Source: Arthrobacter_E sp044748305
Lineage (GTDB): Bacteria; Actinomycetota; Actinomycetes; Actinomycetales; Micrococcaceae
Assembly: GCF_044748305.1 (NCBI RefSeq)
Contig: NZ_JBIVFT010000003.1
Location: 186,001-250,000, forward strand
DNA length: 64,000 nucleotides
Direction: 5' to 3'
The notes beneath the pieces were generated by a model. That model searched no databases. It was not told the DNA's origin and was given only the letters and a program-made list of their open reading frames with translations. Positions 16,737 through 24,765 of this stretch are shown in pieces (the first letter of the stretch is position 1; each line of letters begins with the position of its first letter). The position numbers were made by a program, and so were the translations under genes.

Positions 16737-17795
16737 ATGAATTCCACACTCCCCACCCGCCGCACCGCTGCCCGGCTGGGCGCGGCCACCGCCGTCGCAC
16801 TCCTGGCCGCCACAGCCCTCGGACTCCCCGCCCAGGCGCAGGACACCACTCCCCAGCACGACGCCTTCAGCTTCGCCGTCATCGGAGACACCCCGTACGG
16901 CGAGCAGGCCATCCAGGAATTCCCGCAGCACGTCACCGCGCTCAACGCGGACAAGTCCCTCGACTTCGTAGTCCATGTCGGGGACATCAAGAACGGTTCC
17001 ACGGTCTGCTCCGATGAGTATTTCGCACAGATCAAGACCCAGTTCGACCGCTTCACGCATCCCCTGGTCTACACCCCCGGCGACAATGAGTGGACCGATT
17101 GCCACCGCACCAACAACGGCGCATACAACCCGCTGGAACGTCTCACGAAGCTTCGCGAGGTGTTCTTCTCCCAGCCCGGCAAGACCCTGGGCGCCACCAT
17201 GCCGGTCAAGAGTCAGGCGTCGCTCGGCCTGCCGGAGAACGTCTCCTTCTCACGCAATCGCATCTCCTTCGCCGTCATCAACGTTCCGGGCAGCAACAAT
17301 TCCACGCTCCCCTGGTCCGGGCTTGGGAAGACAACCCCCACCCCGGAACAGCTGGCCGAGGTGAAGCACCGCACCGACGCCGTGGTGGCAGAACTGAAGC
17401 AGAGCTTCGCGCAGGCCAGGCAGCGGCACGACCGCGCCGTCGTCGTTCTGCAGCAGGCGGACATGTTCGATCCCACGTACGCCGTGCAGTGGGGGGACAT
17501 CAGCGCCTTCAAGCCGATCGTCCAGACGCTCATCGACGAGAGCTCGGCCTTCGACGGCGAAACGTACCTTTTCGACGGCGACAGCCACGTCTACAACGCC
17601 GACCGTCCGCTCGCGACGGGCTCCCACTGGCTGACGGCCTACGGCGTGACCGGACATGCGGACAGGCTGCAGCGCGTGACGGTCGACGGCGCGGCGAAGG
17701 CCACCGACTATCTCAAAGTCAGTGTCGCCCCGAACGGTGCTGCCGGCGTCGGCCAGCCCGTCCTGAACTGGAAGAACGTTCCTTTCGACAAGTGA
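16737..17795 (+). CDS. Secreted calcineurin-like metallophosphoesterase
   Basis: 352 residues. The ATG at 16737 follows CGGAGGACCGCC. A signal peptide (RRTAARLGAATAVALL, cleavage near AQAQD) shows export. Metallophosphatase features: FAVIGDTPYG (first Asp ligand), VVHVGDIKNG (bridging Asp), TPGDNEWTDCHR (Asn/His) and a late FDGDSHVYN (in place of the usual GHxH). The likely substrate is an extracellular phosphodiester or phosphomonoester, not further defined. It is convergent with the fluoride channel genes, with a palindrome between. Confidence 0.8.
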   Translation: MNSTLPTRRTAARLGAATAVALLAATALGLPAQAQDTTPQHDAFSFAVIGDTPYGEQAIQEFPQHVTALNADKSLDFVVHVGDIKNGSTVCSDEYFAQIKTQFDRFTHPLVYTPGDNEWTDCHRTNNGAYNPLERLTKLREVFFSQPGKTLGATMPVKSQASLGLPENVSFSRNRISFAVINVPGSNNSTLPWSGLGKTTPTPEQLAEVKHRTDAVVAELKQSFAQARQRHDRAVVVLQQADMFDPTYAVQWGDISAFKPIVQTLIDESSAFDGETYLFDGDSHVYNADRPLATGSHWLTAYGVTGHADRLQRVTVDGAAKATDYLKVSVAPNGAAGVGQPVLNWKNVPFDK

Positions 17796-17806
17796 GGCGC
17801 ACCCAC

Positions 17807-17867
17807 CGCGAGTGGTCACTTGATCGCAATGTTTCAGCTCAGGACTGCGATCAAATGACCACTCGCG
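17807..17867. repeat. Near-perfect 25-bp palindrome, CTCGCG family
   Basis: Arms 17807-17831 and 17843-17867 match except for a few positions (interior C/A mismatch and tip changes). Ends are CGCGAG/CTCGCG and the interior resembles the 16565 copy (ACTGCGATCAAATG). It is centred between two convergent stop codons, 12 and 15 bp away, so it is probably a two-way terminator. Confidence 0.85.
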
Positions 17868-17882
17868 TATGAGGAGAGCGGA

Positions 17883-18242
17883 TCAGGCCAGCGCGATCCC
17901 GGCCCAAGCTGCAAGCAGACAGAGCGCAGCGCCCCCGAGGCCGTAGAGCACGGCGCGCAGCGGTTCGCGGTTGTGCAGCAGACGAACCGTTTCCAGGCTC
18001 GCGGTGCTGAAGGTGGTGTAACCGCCGAGGAAGCCCGTTCCGGCGATGAGAAGCGCCTCCGGGCCGAGGCTGTGATGAGCCACGGCTCCGGCGAGCAGCC
18101 CGAGCACGAAGGAACCGCTCACGTTGATCAAGAGCGTGGCGAACGGGAAGTCGGTGGGCCAGCGTCGGCGGACGGCGCCGTCGAGCATGAAACGTGCGAC
18201 GGCGCCGGCCCCGCCCGCGAGCGCCAGCCAGAGCCCGGTCAT
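17883..18242 (-). CDS. crcB: Fluoride channel protein Fluc/CrcB (second of pair)
   Basis: 119 residues, four membrane segments. Conserved Fluc features: GGAGAVARFMLDG, FPFATLLINVSGSFVLGLL (the Asn near the pore) and GTGFLGGYTTFSTASLET (the FSTF-like phenylalanine region). Fluc channels are antiparallel dimers that export toxic fluoride. The ATG at 18242 overlaps the stop of the upstream paralogue (ATGA). Confidence 0.88.
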   Translation of the reverse strand: MTGLWLALAGGAGAVARFMLDGAVRRRWPTDFPFATLLINVSGSFVLGLLAGAVAHHSLGPEALLIAGTGFLGGYTTFSTASLETVRLLHNREPLRAVLYGLGGAALCLLAAWAGIALA

Positions 18243-18721
18243 GGGCGGCCTCCAGGTTCCCGGTGCTCCTCGGTGCGCATCCGGTGCGCGATCTCTGCGA
18301 TCCAGATGCCCAGGGCGGTCGCCGCCCCTCCGAGCAGGAGAGTCGCGGCCACATAGCCGAGCGCCTCGACGGCCCGACCGGCGCTCAGCAGGTGGACGGC
18401 ATCGACGGCGAACGTGCTGTACGTCGTGAAGGCGCCGAGGAATCCCGTACCCCCGAGAAGCCGGAAGCGGCGGGCCCAGCCCACATCGGGTCCTCTCCGG
18501 ACCAGGGCCTCCAGCAGAAGGCCCAGGAGAAACGCGCCCACCACGTTGATGAGCACCGTGGCCAGCGGCCAGCCTCCGGGAGCCGGTACGGCCAGGGAGA
18601 CCAGGTAACGGGTCAGGGCCCCGAGCACGCCACCCCCGAACACCCAGGCGAGAGCCCGCGGATCCAGGTGGAGGGGCGCCATACGGCCATGCGCCGTGGT
18701 CCTGTCCGGACCTCTTGTCAT
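18239..18721 (-). CDS. crcB: Fluoride channel protein Fluc/CrcB (first of pair)
   Basis: 160 residues with an extended N-terminus (about 25 residues before DPRALAWVFGGG). Four membrane segments with GGVLGALTRYLV, WPLATVLINVVGAFLLGLL and GGTGFLGAFTTYSTFAVDA. Paired, overlapping crcB genes often encode a heterodimeric channel in Gram-positive bacteria. I see no recognisable fluoride riboswitch in the 257 bp upstream; the absence is a judgement by eye. Confidence 0.88.
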   Translation of the reverse strand: MTRGPDRTTAHGRMAPLHLDPRALAWVFGGGVLGALTRYLVSLAVPAPGGWPLATVLINVVGAFLLGLLLEALVRRGPDVGWARRFRLLGGTGFLGAFTTYSTFAVDAVHLLSAGRAVEALGYVAATLLLGGAATALGIWIAEIAHRMRTEEHREPGGRP

Positions 18722-18881
18722 ATGCGTCTCGCCTCCTCCATGTCGCCGCGTGACGAGGGAAACCGCAGCACCGTTCCAGGCTATCCCGTACTCCCGGAAA
18801 GCCCCGGATTGTGGCGAGATCTGGCCTATCAGGACCGGTCTTAACGCCGCTTTTATTGATCAGACGCTCATCTGTAAATAG

Positions 18882-18887
18882 TTGACA
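18882..18887 (+). promoter_or_regulatory. Candidate -35 hexamer for the protease gene
   Basis: TTGACA lies in an AT-rich stretch (18850-18950) unlike its surroundings, about 90 bp before the protease start. A matching -10 is not clear; GATACT near 18919 is one candidate for a second TTGACG at 18903. Confidence 0.35.
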
Positions 18888-18978
18888 ATCTGAAATATTT
18901 GCTTGACGAAGCATGACTGATACTGCATTCTCAGTTCGGGTGCAAAACCCACTCTCACTCACTCAGGAGGAAACAATC

Positions 18979-20574
18979 GTGCGATCCACGTCGGGCCTCA
19001 AGCGCCTGGGAACCATCTGCGCTGTCGGCGCACTGACCACGCTTGGCCTATCCGCCACCATCGCCTCGGCTGCACCGGCAAACCCGGACAACGGCCAGGT
19101 CCTCACCTCGGGCTCCGGTCACGTCGAGAGCTTCGTCGCCAAGAAGAAGGCCACCACCGTCGACCGTCATGCCGTCAGCAACGAGCTGACGCAGACCTTC
19201 AACGCCGCCGCCGGCTCGACGTTCCGGCAGGTTCGCGATCAGACCCTCGGCACCGGTCACCTGTCCCGCTTCACCCAGGTCATCGACGGACACATCGTCG
19301 CCGGCTCCTCGGTGGCCCAGACCTCCGACAAGGACGGCGCGCTGATCCAGGCCATGGGTTCCGTGGCGACCGGCACGAGTGGCGCGTTCCCGAGCCAGGG
19401 CACGCTCTCCAAGGGTGAGAAGGCCGCCAAGGCCGCAGCCGCCGCCAGCGTGAAGCTCACCGGCGCCAAGACCAAGGTCAGCCAGACCGTCTGGTTCGCA
19501 CCGGCCCTGACCGGCGCCAGCGACGCGAGCACCGTCGCGCAGCCGGCCTACCAGGTGCTGGTCAGCAACCACGACTCCAGCTACACGGTGACGGTCGCCG
19601 CCACCGGCGCTCCCACCGTTCTGGCCACCGCCACGAACACGCACGAACTCAACCGCGCCGTCTGTGACGCCAACCGCAAGAGCGGCGTCACCTACGCAGA
19701 TCTCCAGTGCGGTGTCGGCACCAAGAACACACTGGCCCGCAAGGAAGGCCAGGCCGCGTCCAGCGTCGCCGACGTCAACAGCGTCTACAACTTCTTCGGA
19801 GACACGAGCGCGTTCTACGCCGCCAACACCAACGCCGGCGACCTGACCGCACTGGTCGGCGCCAACTACAACGACAGCATCGGCACCGCCATCCGCGGCA
19901 GCGTCCGGCAGTGCATCAGCGGCGAGTCCTGCCCCTACACCAACGCCTTCTGGTCCGATGAGATCAGCGCCATGGTCTACGGCGAAGGCGTCACCACCGA
20001 CGACGTCACCGGCCACGAGCTGACCCACGGTGTCACCTCCAAGACCAACGGACTGCTCTACCAGAACGAGTCCGGCGCCATCAACGAGTCGATGTCCGAC
20101 ATCTTCGGTGAGTTCGTCGACATCAGCAACGGCAGCGCCGATGACACGGCCGCCAACCGCTGGAAGATGGGCGAGGGCAGCTCGCTGGGCGTCATCCGTG
20201 ACATGAAGAACCCGAAGAACTACCAGCAGCCGGAGATCTACAAGGGCACCTACTGGGCCCCGACCAGCTCCACCCCGAACCAGAACAACGACCAGGGCGG
20301 TGTCCACACCAACAGCGGCGTGGGCAACAAGCTGGCCTACCTGATCACGGACGGCGCGACTTTCAATGGCAAGACCGTGACCGGCCTGGGCATCCACAAG
20401 GCGGCCGAGCTGTACTGGACCACGCAGACCCTGCTGCCGTCCAACGCCACCTACGCGTCCCTCAAGAGCGCTCTGACGCAGGCCTGCACGGCCAACGTCA
20501 CGAACGGTGTTGCCGGGACCACCAGCGCGGATTGCACCCAGGTAGCCAACGCCATCGCAGCAGTGGGCATCTGA
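18979..20574 (+). CDS. Secreted thermolysin-family (M4) neutral metalloprotease
   Basis: 531 residues from a GTG preceded by AGGAGGAAACAATC. A signal peptide (residues 1 to about 34, ending IASAAPA) is followed by FTP/PepSY-type propeptide sequence and then the M4 catalytic domain. Zinc site HELTH is at residues about 346-350 with the third ligand Glu in GAINESMSD at about 370, the same 20-residue spacing as thermolysin. GGVHTNSGVGNKLAYL carries the transition-state His at about 443. It should mature outside the cell by propeptide cleavage and degrade proteins for peptide uptake. A strong hairpin follows the stop. Confidence 0.92.
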   Translation: MRSTSGLKRLGTICAVGALTTLGLSATIASAAPANPDNGQVLTSGSGHVESFVAKKKATTVDRHAVSNELTQTFNAAAGSTFRQVRDQTLGTGHLSRFTQVIDGHIVAGSSVAQTSDKDGALIQAMGSVATGTSGAFPSQGTLSKGEKAAKAAAAASVKLTGAKTKVSQTVWFAPALTGASDASTVAQPAYQVLVSNHDSSYTVTVAATGAPTVLATATNTHELNRAVCDANRKSGVTYADLQCGVGTKNTLARKEGQAASSVADVNSVYNFFGDTSAFYAANTNAGDLTALVGANYNDSIGTAIRGSVRQCISGESCPYTNAFWSDEISAMVYGEGVTTDDVTGHELTHGVTSKTNGLLYQNESGAINESMSDIFGEFVDISNGSADDTAANRWKMGEGSSLGVIRDMKNPKNYQQPEIYKGTYWAPTSSTPNQNNDQGGVHTNSGVGNKLAYLITDGATFNGKTVTGLGIHKAAELYWTTQTLLPSNATYASLKSALTQACTANVTNGVAGTTSADCTQVANAIAAVGI

Positions 20575-20602
20575 CACCCGGCCACCCCATGAAGGGGTGA
20601 CG

Positions 20603-20639
20603 ATGACAGTGGGCGGGGGACTCCCCCGCCCACTGTCAT
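20603..20639 (+). terminator. Hairpin terminator after the protease gene
   Basis: Perfect 17-bp GC-rich stem (20603-20619 with 20623-20639) and a 3-nt loop, 28 bp after the stop codon. No U-tract follows, as is common in actinobacteria. Confidence 0.7.
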
Positions 20640-20725
20640 GTCCGGGGTCAATCCACCGGACACGAGCAGCGCACCCGGCGAGGCCTCGGATACCCGCAGA
20701 GCCTCCGCGCCTGAAGAACCCTGTC

Positions 20726-20775
20726 GCCTGCAGAATCCCGGCGCCTGCAGAATCCCGGCGCCTGCAGAATCCCGG
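20726..20775. repeat. Three copies of a 17-bp direct repeat
   Basis: GCCTGCAGAATCCCGGC is repeated at 20726-20742, 20743-20759 and 20760-20775 (the last lacks the final C). A degenerate copy precedes it (CGCCTGAAGAACCCTGTC near 20708). Each unit carries a PstI-like CTGCAG palindrome. It ends 11 bp before the stop of the SnoaL-like gene on the other strand. Confidence 0.85.
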
Positions 20776-20786
20776 TGGCTACAGGA

Positions 20787-21191
20787 TCAGCGCTCGCCCG
20801 ACTCGGACCGCGCGCCGCTCGCGGCGGCCGCGTCCGCCACCAGATACGTTCCCGCACCGGATGCCACGAGGCCGCGGTCGTTCAGGCGCAGCACCTCGTT
20901 GACCAGACCGCCGACATGGTTGCGGTAGTTGATCACGACGAGATTCAGCCCGGTGTAGACGTCGACGACCTCGAAATGAAGATCCGGGATCCGCTCCAGA
21001 CCCACGGACCAGTAGGCCCGAATCGCCTCCTTGCCGCGGAGCACACCCCCGGTTTCAGGGAGCAGCTGCGCTGCCACGGGGGATGAGAACTCGGCATCCT
21101 CGCTGAAGTGAGACAGGACGGCGTCCAGGTCGTGCGCGTTCCAGGCCTCAGCCCAGCGCCGGGCGAACTCTTGTGCGGCTGCGATCTCCAT
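20787..21191 (-). CDS. SnoaL/NTF2-like protein
   Basis: 134 residues with the cone-shaped NTF2-like fold pattern: FARRWAEAWNAHDLDAVLSHF at the N-terminus, VLRGKEAIRAYW in the middle, then beta-rich LHFEVVDVYTGLNLVVINYRN. Members bind small hydrophobic ligands or act as isomerases and hydrolases; no catalytic role can be assigned. The ATG has no Shine-Dalgarno, but a TAGTAT sits 8 bp upstream, so it may be leaderless. The last 20 residues are Ala/Ser-rich and less conserved in pattern. Confidence 0.75.
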   Translation of the reverse strand: MEIAAAQEFARRWAEAWNAHDLDAVLSHFSEDAEFSSPVAAQLLPETGGVLRGKEAIRAYWSVGLERIPDLHFEVVDVYTGLNLVVINYRNHVGGLVNEVLRLNDRGLVASGAGTYLVADAAAASGARSESGER

Positions 21192-21206
21192 AGGGCCCGA
21201 TACTAC

Positions 21207-21896
21207 TCACGCATTGTCGACAGCCACGGGGTTCCTCCGGAGCAGGACCACACCGGTGAGGAGTTGCCAGGCGATGATCGTGTACACGGAGCCACGCTCC
21301 CAGACCCCGTCCGGCAGCTGGAAATGAGTGACGAGCAGAACGGCGAAAAGGAATCCGGCCGCGCCGAGCACCGTACTGACGGTCCGGTAGACGGCACGGT
21401 GCCGGACGGCGTCGTGGGACGAGAGCGCATCACCAAGTCCCGCGACGAGCGCGGCGGCGTTGCCCGCGCCGATCGCAGCGACAGCACCAAGGCCGTGGAA
21501 GGCCATGAGTCCGTTGGCCACGTTCGCCGGAGACCCGTGCACCAGGCCGACCACGGCGATCCCCACCGAGTGCACCAGAAGCAGGGCCGCAAGGACGCCG
21601 AAACGCCGCGACCGCCCCGCACCACTGGCGATCAGGAGCACGACGCCGAGAGTGATCAGAAGACCCTCACCGATGAAACCGGCATTCATCACCTCGGCCA
21701 GGCGGGAATCCATCGCCCGGCCTTCCAGTACTCCACCCGCGGGCACGCCCAGGTCACTGATGTAGTTCCGGGCATAGTCGTAGCCCGGGAATCCGAGCGC
21801 GGCGACCATCTCGCAGAACAGATACCAGCACGGAGCGAGAATGAACAGTACGCCGGCGGCGCGGTGCGCCGTCGTCGTGGATGGCGATGCAGGCAC
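21207..21896 (-). CDS. DUF998-family membrane protein
   Basis: 229 residues, about six membrane segments, with the DUF998 pattern: an N-terminal segment followed by GYDYARNYISDLG, then a helix pair with MAFHGLGAVAAIGAG. Function unknown. The start is GTG at 21896 with GAGAGGACCG upstream. It is 15 bp ahead of the SnoaL-like gene on the same strand and could share its transcript. Confidence 0.72.
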   Translation of the reverse strand: MPASPSTTTAHRAAGVLFILAPCWYLFCEMVAALGFPGYDYARNYISDLGVPAGGVLEGRAMDSRLAEVMNAGFIGEGLLITLGVVLLIASGAGRSRRFGVLAALLLVHSVGIAVVGLVHGSPANVANGLMAFHGLGAVAAIGAGNAAALVAGLGDALSSHDAVRHRAVYRTVSTVLGAAGFLFAVLLVTHFQLPDGVWERGSVYTIIAWQLLTGVVLLRRNPVAVDNA

Positions 21897-22002
21897 GATC
21901 GTTCGGTCCTCTCATGATGAGTTCGACGGCGGTGGCCCGGCATCCAAGGCCGGGCGGAGCGGGGCAGGCGGCGGACAACTCAGGCCGGCCCCGTTCAGAG
22001 GC

Positions 22003-22467
22003 TCAGTACTCGCCCTTGATCACGAAATAGGATCCGCGGATCTCACCGGCCAGCTTCGACTTCTGGCGGGCGAACTTGAAACGCGAGGCCAGCTCCTCGG
22101 GGACCTCCATGCCCATGGACAGCTTGAAGCCCACCGCGCGTTTGCCGCCCTCCTCGATGCTGTACATGACGTTGATCGCGAGCCCGGACTCGTAGAAGAC
22201 GTAGTCCATGCGCAGACCGTCAACCTCGAAGGAAGACACCTCCAGGGGCGTGGAGTCGATGACGATCTCCCGCTCCTCGGCAAGAATGCGCTGCACGCGG
22301 GCCAGGCTCTCGGGGGCCTCGGACGCGGGCACCACCGTGAAGACGTGATCGTACTTGTTCTTGTAATAGCGGGCCTCATTCGCTCGCAACCCGGCGAGTG
22401 CCTCCACCACAGGAGAGGATTCCAGCCCCTCCGTCGAAACGTTCACGAAATCCACGGCGTACGACAT
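22003..22467 (-). CDS. Conserved hypothetical protein, unknown function
   Basis: 154 residues, no signal peptide or membrane segment, mixed alpha/beta with regularly spaced charges: NEARYYKNKYDHVFTVVPAS, IDSTPLEVSSFEVDGLRMDY, FKLSMGMEVPEELASRFKF, ending GSYFVIKGEY. I do not recognise the family. The ATG follows GGAGGGTAAGC, so translation is likely. It sits alone between the DUF998 gene and the MarR region. Confidence 0.6.
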   Translation of the reverse strand: MSYAVDFVNVSTEGLESSPVVEALAGLRANEARYYKNKYDHVFTVVPASEAPESLARVQRILAEEREIVIDSTPLEVSSFEVDGLRMDYVFYESGLAINVMYSIEEGGKRAVGFKLSMGMEVPEELASRFKFARQKSKLAGEIRGSYFVIKGEY

Positions 22468-22570
22468 GCTTACCCTCCAGTTGTTCGCATTCTCAGAACA
22501 ACCATAGCGAGGCCGGGTGACACCGAGGCCGACCGGCTTCAGGAAGAGCCATAAACCCTCATCATATATC

Positions 22571-22585
22571 TAGCTTGCCTAGCTA
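22571..22585. promoter_or_regulatory. Candidate MarR operator (distal)
   Basis: TAGCT-TGCCT-AGCTA has 5-bp inverted arms. It shares TTGCCTAGC with the site at 23498-23516 beside marR and TAGCTA with the site at 23606. AT-rich CATATATC adjoins it. Confidence 0.4.
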
Positions 22586-22715
22586 ACTAGACCCTTCCTT
22601 TCGGTCCCGGGCCCTGCTTGAGTGGACATGAGCGGCCACCGGCGAACGACGAACGGGGCGCAGCGGGGAAGTCACGAAGCGGATTGCCGTGACGACGACG
22701 CAAGAAGGAGTTGTG

Positions 22716-22820
22716 ATGCCGAGCAGTCAAGAGGACGCCGCCGAAGATCCGGCCCTGAACACCGGACTCGCATTCGCCTTGCCGGCCAGGACCGCACGGA
22801 CCATGAGCCGTCCGGGCTGA
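22716..22820 (+). CDS. Possible 34-residue small protein or gene remnant
   Basis: The ATG follows AAGAAGGAGTTGTG, a good ribosome binding site, and the frame reads MPSSQEDAAEDPALNTGLAF and ends TARTMSRPG. No homology is recognised. It is downstream of a MarR-like palindrome. It may be a real small gene, the truncated start of a lost efflux or oxidoreductase gene, or chance. Confidence 0.25.
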   Translation: MPSSQEDAAEDPALNTGLAFALPARTARTMSRPG

Positions 22821-22998
22821 GACCCCCGCGCCGGCCTCCCCACGTCGGCCTCTCGACACGGTGCGGGCGGGAGCGCCTGCCATGGTGGCGACTTCTGCGG
22901 ACGGAGTGAGCCCGTCCAGAATTGCCCAGGCAGCCTCCCGCGCCGCACCCGGAACCCGCGGACAGGCGGAACCCGCGGACCAGGGGGACCTTGAAGAC

Positions 22999-23472
22999 TC
23001 ACTCCAAAGCGCTGATCACCGAGCCGAGAAAGCGTTCAACGGTCTTCAATTCTTCGCCGCTGAATGAGCCCGCAGCAGTCAGCAGCGCACTCACCTGACG
23101 CTGCAGACTCGACTCGAGAAGCGTTCGCGCCGCCACCGTGGCCTGCAGTACGACGGCGCGCCGGTCCCTGGGGTCCGGTTCGCGCGTCAGATACCCCGCG
23201 GCCTGCAGTCTGTTCACCAAGGCGGTGGTGGACGCCGAGGTGATCCCGAGCCGTTCTCCCAACATCCGGGAGTTCACGGCTCCCCGCTCGGACGCTTCCA
23301 GGACGTAGCGAAGCGCTGCAAGATCATTGCTGTTGACCTTCAGATCGGCCTGGAGCGTCTCCCGGGTGCCGCTTTCGACCACGCGGAATTCACGCAGAAG
23401 GTGAAGGGCGGAGAGGACGTGATCCTCCCGGTCGCCTTCCAGCCAACTCTTATTGATCAGTTCAAGTGCCAT
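22999..23472 (-). CDS. MarR-family transcriptional regulator
   Basis: 157 residues with the MarR winged helix: LNDLAALRYVLEASERGAVN-like helix, then MLGERLGITSASTTALVNRL (recognition helix), GYLTREPDPRDRRAVVLQAT (wing with the conserved DxRD/R motif). The N-terminal 35 residues are longer than usual. Palindromes just upstream (23498-23516) and further out (23606-23615) suggest self-control and control of the divergent gene at 23732. The ligand is unknown. Confidence 0.82.
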   Translation of the reverse strand: MALELINKSWLEGDREDHVLSALHLLREFRVVESGTRETLQADLKVNSNDLAALRYVLEASERGAVNSRMLGERLGITSASTTALVNRLQAAGYLTREPDPRDRRAVVLQATVAARTLLESSLQRQVSALLTAAGSFSGEELKTVERFLGSVISALE

Positions 23473-23497
23473 CGAGCCTCGCTCCTCATCCCTGACA

Positions 23498-23516
23498 ACT
23501 TGCTAGGCAATCAAGT
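23498..23516. promoter_or_regulatory. Candidate MarR operator (proximal)
   Basis: ACTTG-CTAGGCAAT-CAAGT, 25 bp upstream of the marR start; inner TTGCCTAGCAAG on the other strand matches the distal site at 22571. The placement fits autorepression. Confidence 0.45.
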
Positions 23517-23605
23517 AGGCCCCCATGCCTTCGAGTCTAGAACCGGTTTTCCCCACAATCGAGCCCCCGACCGACGCAACGGACTCGAAAAGCAGGTCTT
23601 GAATT

Positions 23606-23615
23606 TAGCTAGCTA
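23606..23615. promoter_or_regulatory. Candidate MarR operator (divergent gene side)
   Basis: TAGCTAGCTA is a palindrome, continued by GACGAGCTAATC, in an AT-rich stretch about 115 bp before the start at 23732. Confidence 0.35.
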
Positions 23616-23731
23616 GACGAGCTAATCTATTTTCAACGCGCCGACGTACCCGGACGCAATCGCTGTGCAGATGAACACCCAACTCAGGATTTCAGGCTCT
23701 TCTCACCGACCTCACCGATCCAGGAGTGACC

Positions 23732-24055
23732 ATGCGACTCGTCAGCAAGACCCAGCACATCTACGACAACACGGTTCAACGTCAGTACGAGCTGTACCGC
23801 AACGGCCACGTCATGGGGACTGCCAGGTACCTCTTGGAAGGCAATAGGATCGTCTTCATCCTGTGTGAGACCGCCACGTCCTGCACTCCAGGCGAACAGC
23901 GGAACTTCTTCCTCACGGTGCTGCGGGATGCCCAGCATCGGCGGCTCGAAATCGACGTCACCTCCCGCGCCATGCTTGCCGAACTCCGCGACCGGCAGGC
24001 CTCCCCTGCGATCTCCCGCAGGCATGCCGGCCGCCGCGTTCCTGCACAGCTCTGA
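23732..24055 (+). CDS. Small hypothetical protein, weak resemblance to YjdJ-type GNAT
   Basis: 107 residues; the ATG at 23732 follows CAGGAGTGACC. The start NTVQRQYELYRNGHVMGTARYLLEGN resembles the first strands of short GCN5-related proteins, and IVFILCETATSCTPGEQRNFFLTVLRDAQHRRLEI could supply the acetyl-CoA region, but the usual RGxG/A loop is missing. The function call is weak. It is divergent from marR with MarR-like sites between, so it is a likely regulon member. Confidence 0.5.
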   Translation: MRLVSKTQHIYDNTVQRQYELYRNGHVMGTARYLLEGNRIVFILCETATSCTPGEQRNFFLTVLRDAQHRRLEIDVTSRAMLAELRDRQASPAISRRHAGRRVPAQL

Positions 24056-24112
24056 CGGAGCCTGACCCGCAGGCTCTCGACAGCAGCACCGGACGGGGCC
24101 AGAGTGGAACCC

Positions 24113-24721
24113 ATGAGCACCGACGAACCCGGAACACCCCAGGGCGATTCCGTCACCACGGCACCCGCCCACTGGGAGGAGGTTGAGCGGCTTTTCTCCC
24201 TCGGCGGGGACGCCTCCGGCTGTTGGTGTCAGTGGTTCAAGGTCACGGCGCCAGGATGGAAGGCGACAAAAGTCCCTGACCGCAAAGAGATGCTCCAGGA
24301 GCAATTCCGCAGCGAAGAACGCCCACCCGGACTTCTCGCCCTCGTCGATGGACGAGCCGTAGGCTGGGCCGCCGTCGCACCCCTCGAGTGCTATCCCCGG
24401 CTGGACCGGCTGCAGCTCGTGCAGCGCGCAGAGAAACTGCATACCGCGCCGGATGGCGAGCGGTGGGCGGTGACCTGTTTCGTGGTCGCCAGAACCCACC
24501 GCCGTCAGGGCGTGGCTCGCGCGCTACTCGATGCCGCGGTCGTCTTCGCTTCCGAGCACGGGGCACAATGGCTGGACGGTTACCCGGTGGATGTTGCCGC
24601 CCGCCCGAAGGCCAACGCCTCCGATCTGTTCCACGGCACGGTCAGCCTTTTCGAACAGGGCGGCTTCGAGCGCGTGTACGACGGCGTTCCCGGGCGCTCG
24701 CTCATGCGTCGCCGCCTCTGA
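24113..24721 (+). CDS. GNAT-family N-acetyltransferase
   Basis: 202 residues. An unusual CWCQWF motif lies near residue 36 (GDASGCWCQWFKV), characteristic of one GNAT subfamily. GLLALVDGRAVGWAAVAPLECY provides the core strands, and TCFVVARTHRRQGVARALLDAAV carries the Q/RxxGxA acetyl-CoA pyrophosphate loop. The acceptor substrate is unknown. I use the ATG at 24113; a GTG at 24104 is possible. Confidence 0.8.
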   Translation: MSTDEPGTPQGDSVTTAPAHWEEVERLFSLGGDASGCWCQWFKVTAPGWKATKVPDRKEMLQEQFRSEERPPGLLALVDGRAVGWAAVAPLECYPRLDRLQLVQRAEKLHTAPDGERWAVTCFVVARTHRRQGVARALLDAAVVFASEHGAQWLDGYPVDVAARPKANASDLFHGTVSLFEQGGFERVYDGVPGRSLMRRRL

Positions 24722-24765
24722 GTCATCAGCGCTGCATGCTCGGACCGTCGCTTGCCTGAGCGCCC

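Larger units (their letters stand above)
22468..22998. other. Gene-poor 531-bp stretch with a MarR-like site
   Basis: The stretch between the hypothetical gene and marR has lower AT contrast and scattered short frames. It holds the palindrome at 22571-22585 and a 34-codon frame with a good ribosome binding site (22716-22820). The rest (22821-22998) shows nothing I can support. A decayed gene once under control of the nearby MarR protein is possible. Confidence 0.4.

Noticed and set aside
18722..18978. Fluoride riboswitch upstream of crcB
   Set aside because: I could not find the conserved crcB-motif core by eye; a covariance search would be needed to be sure.
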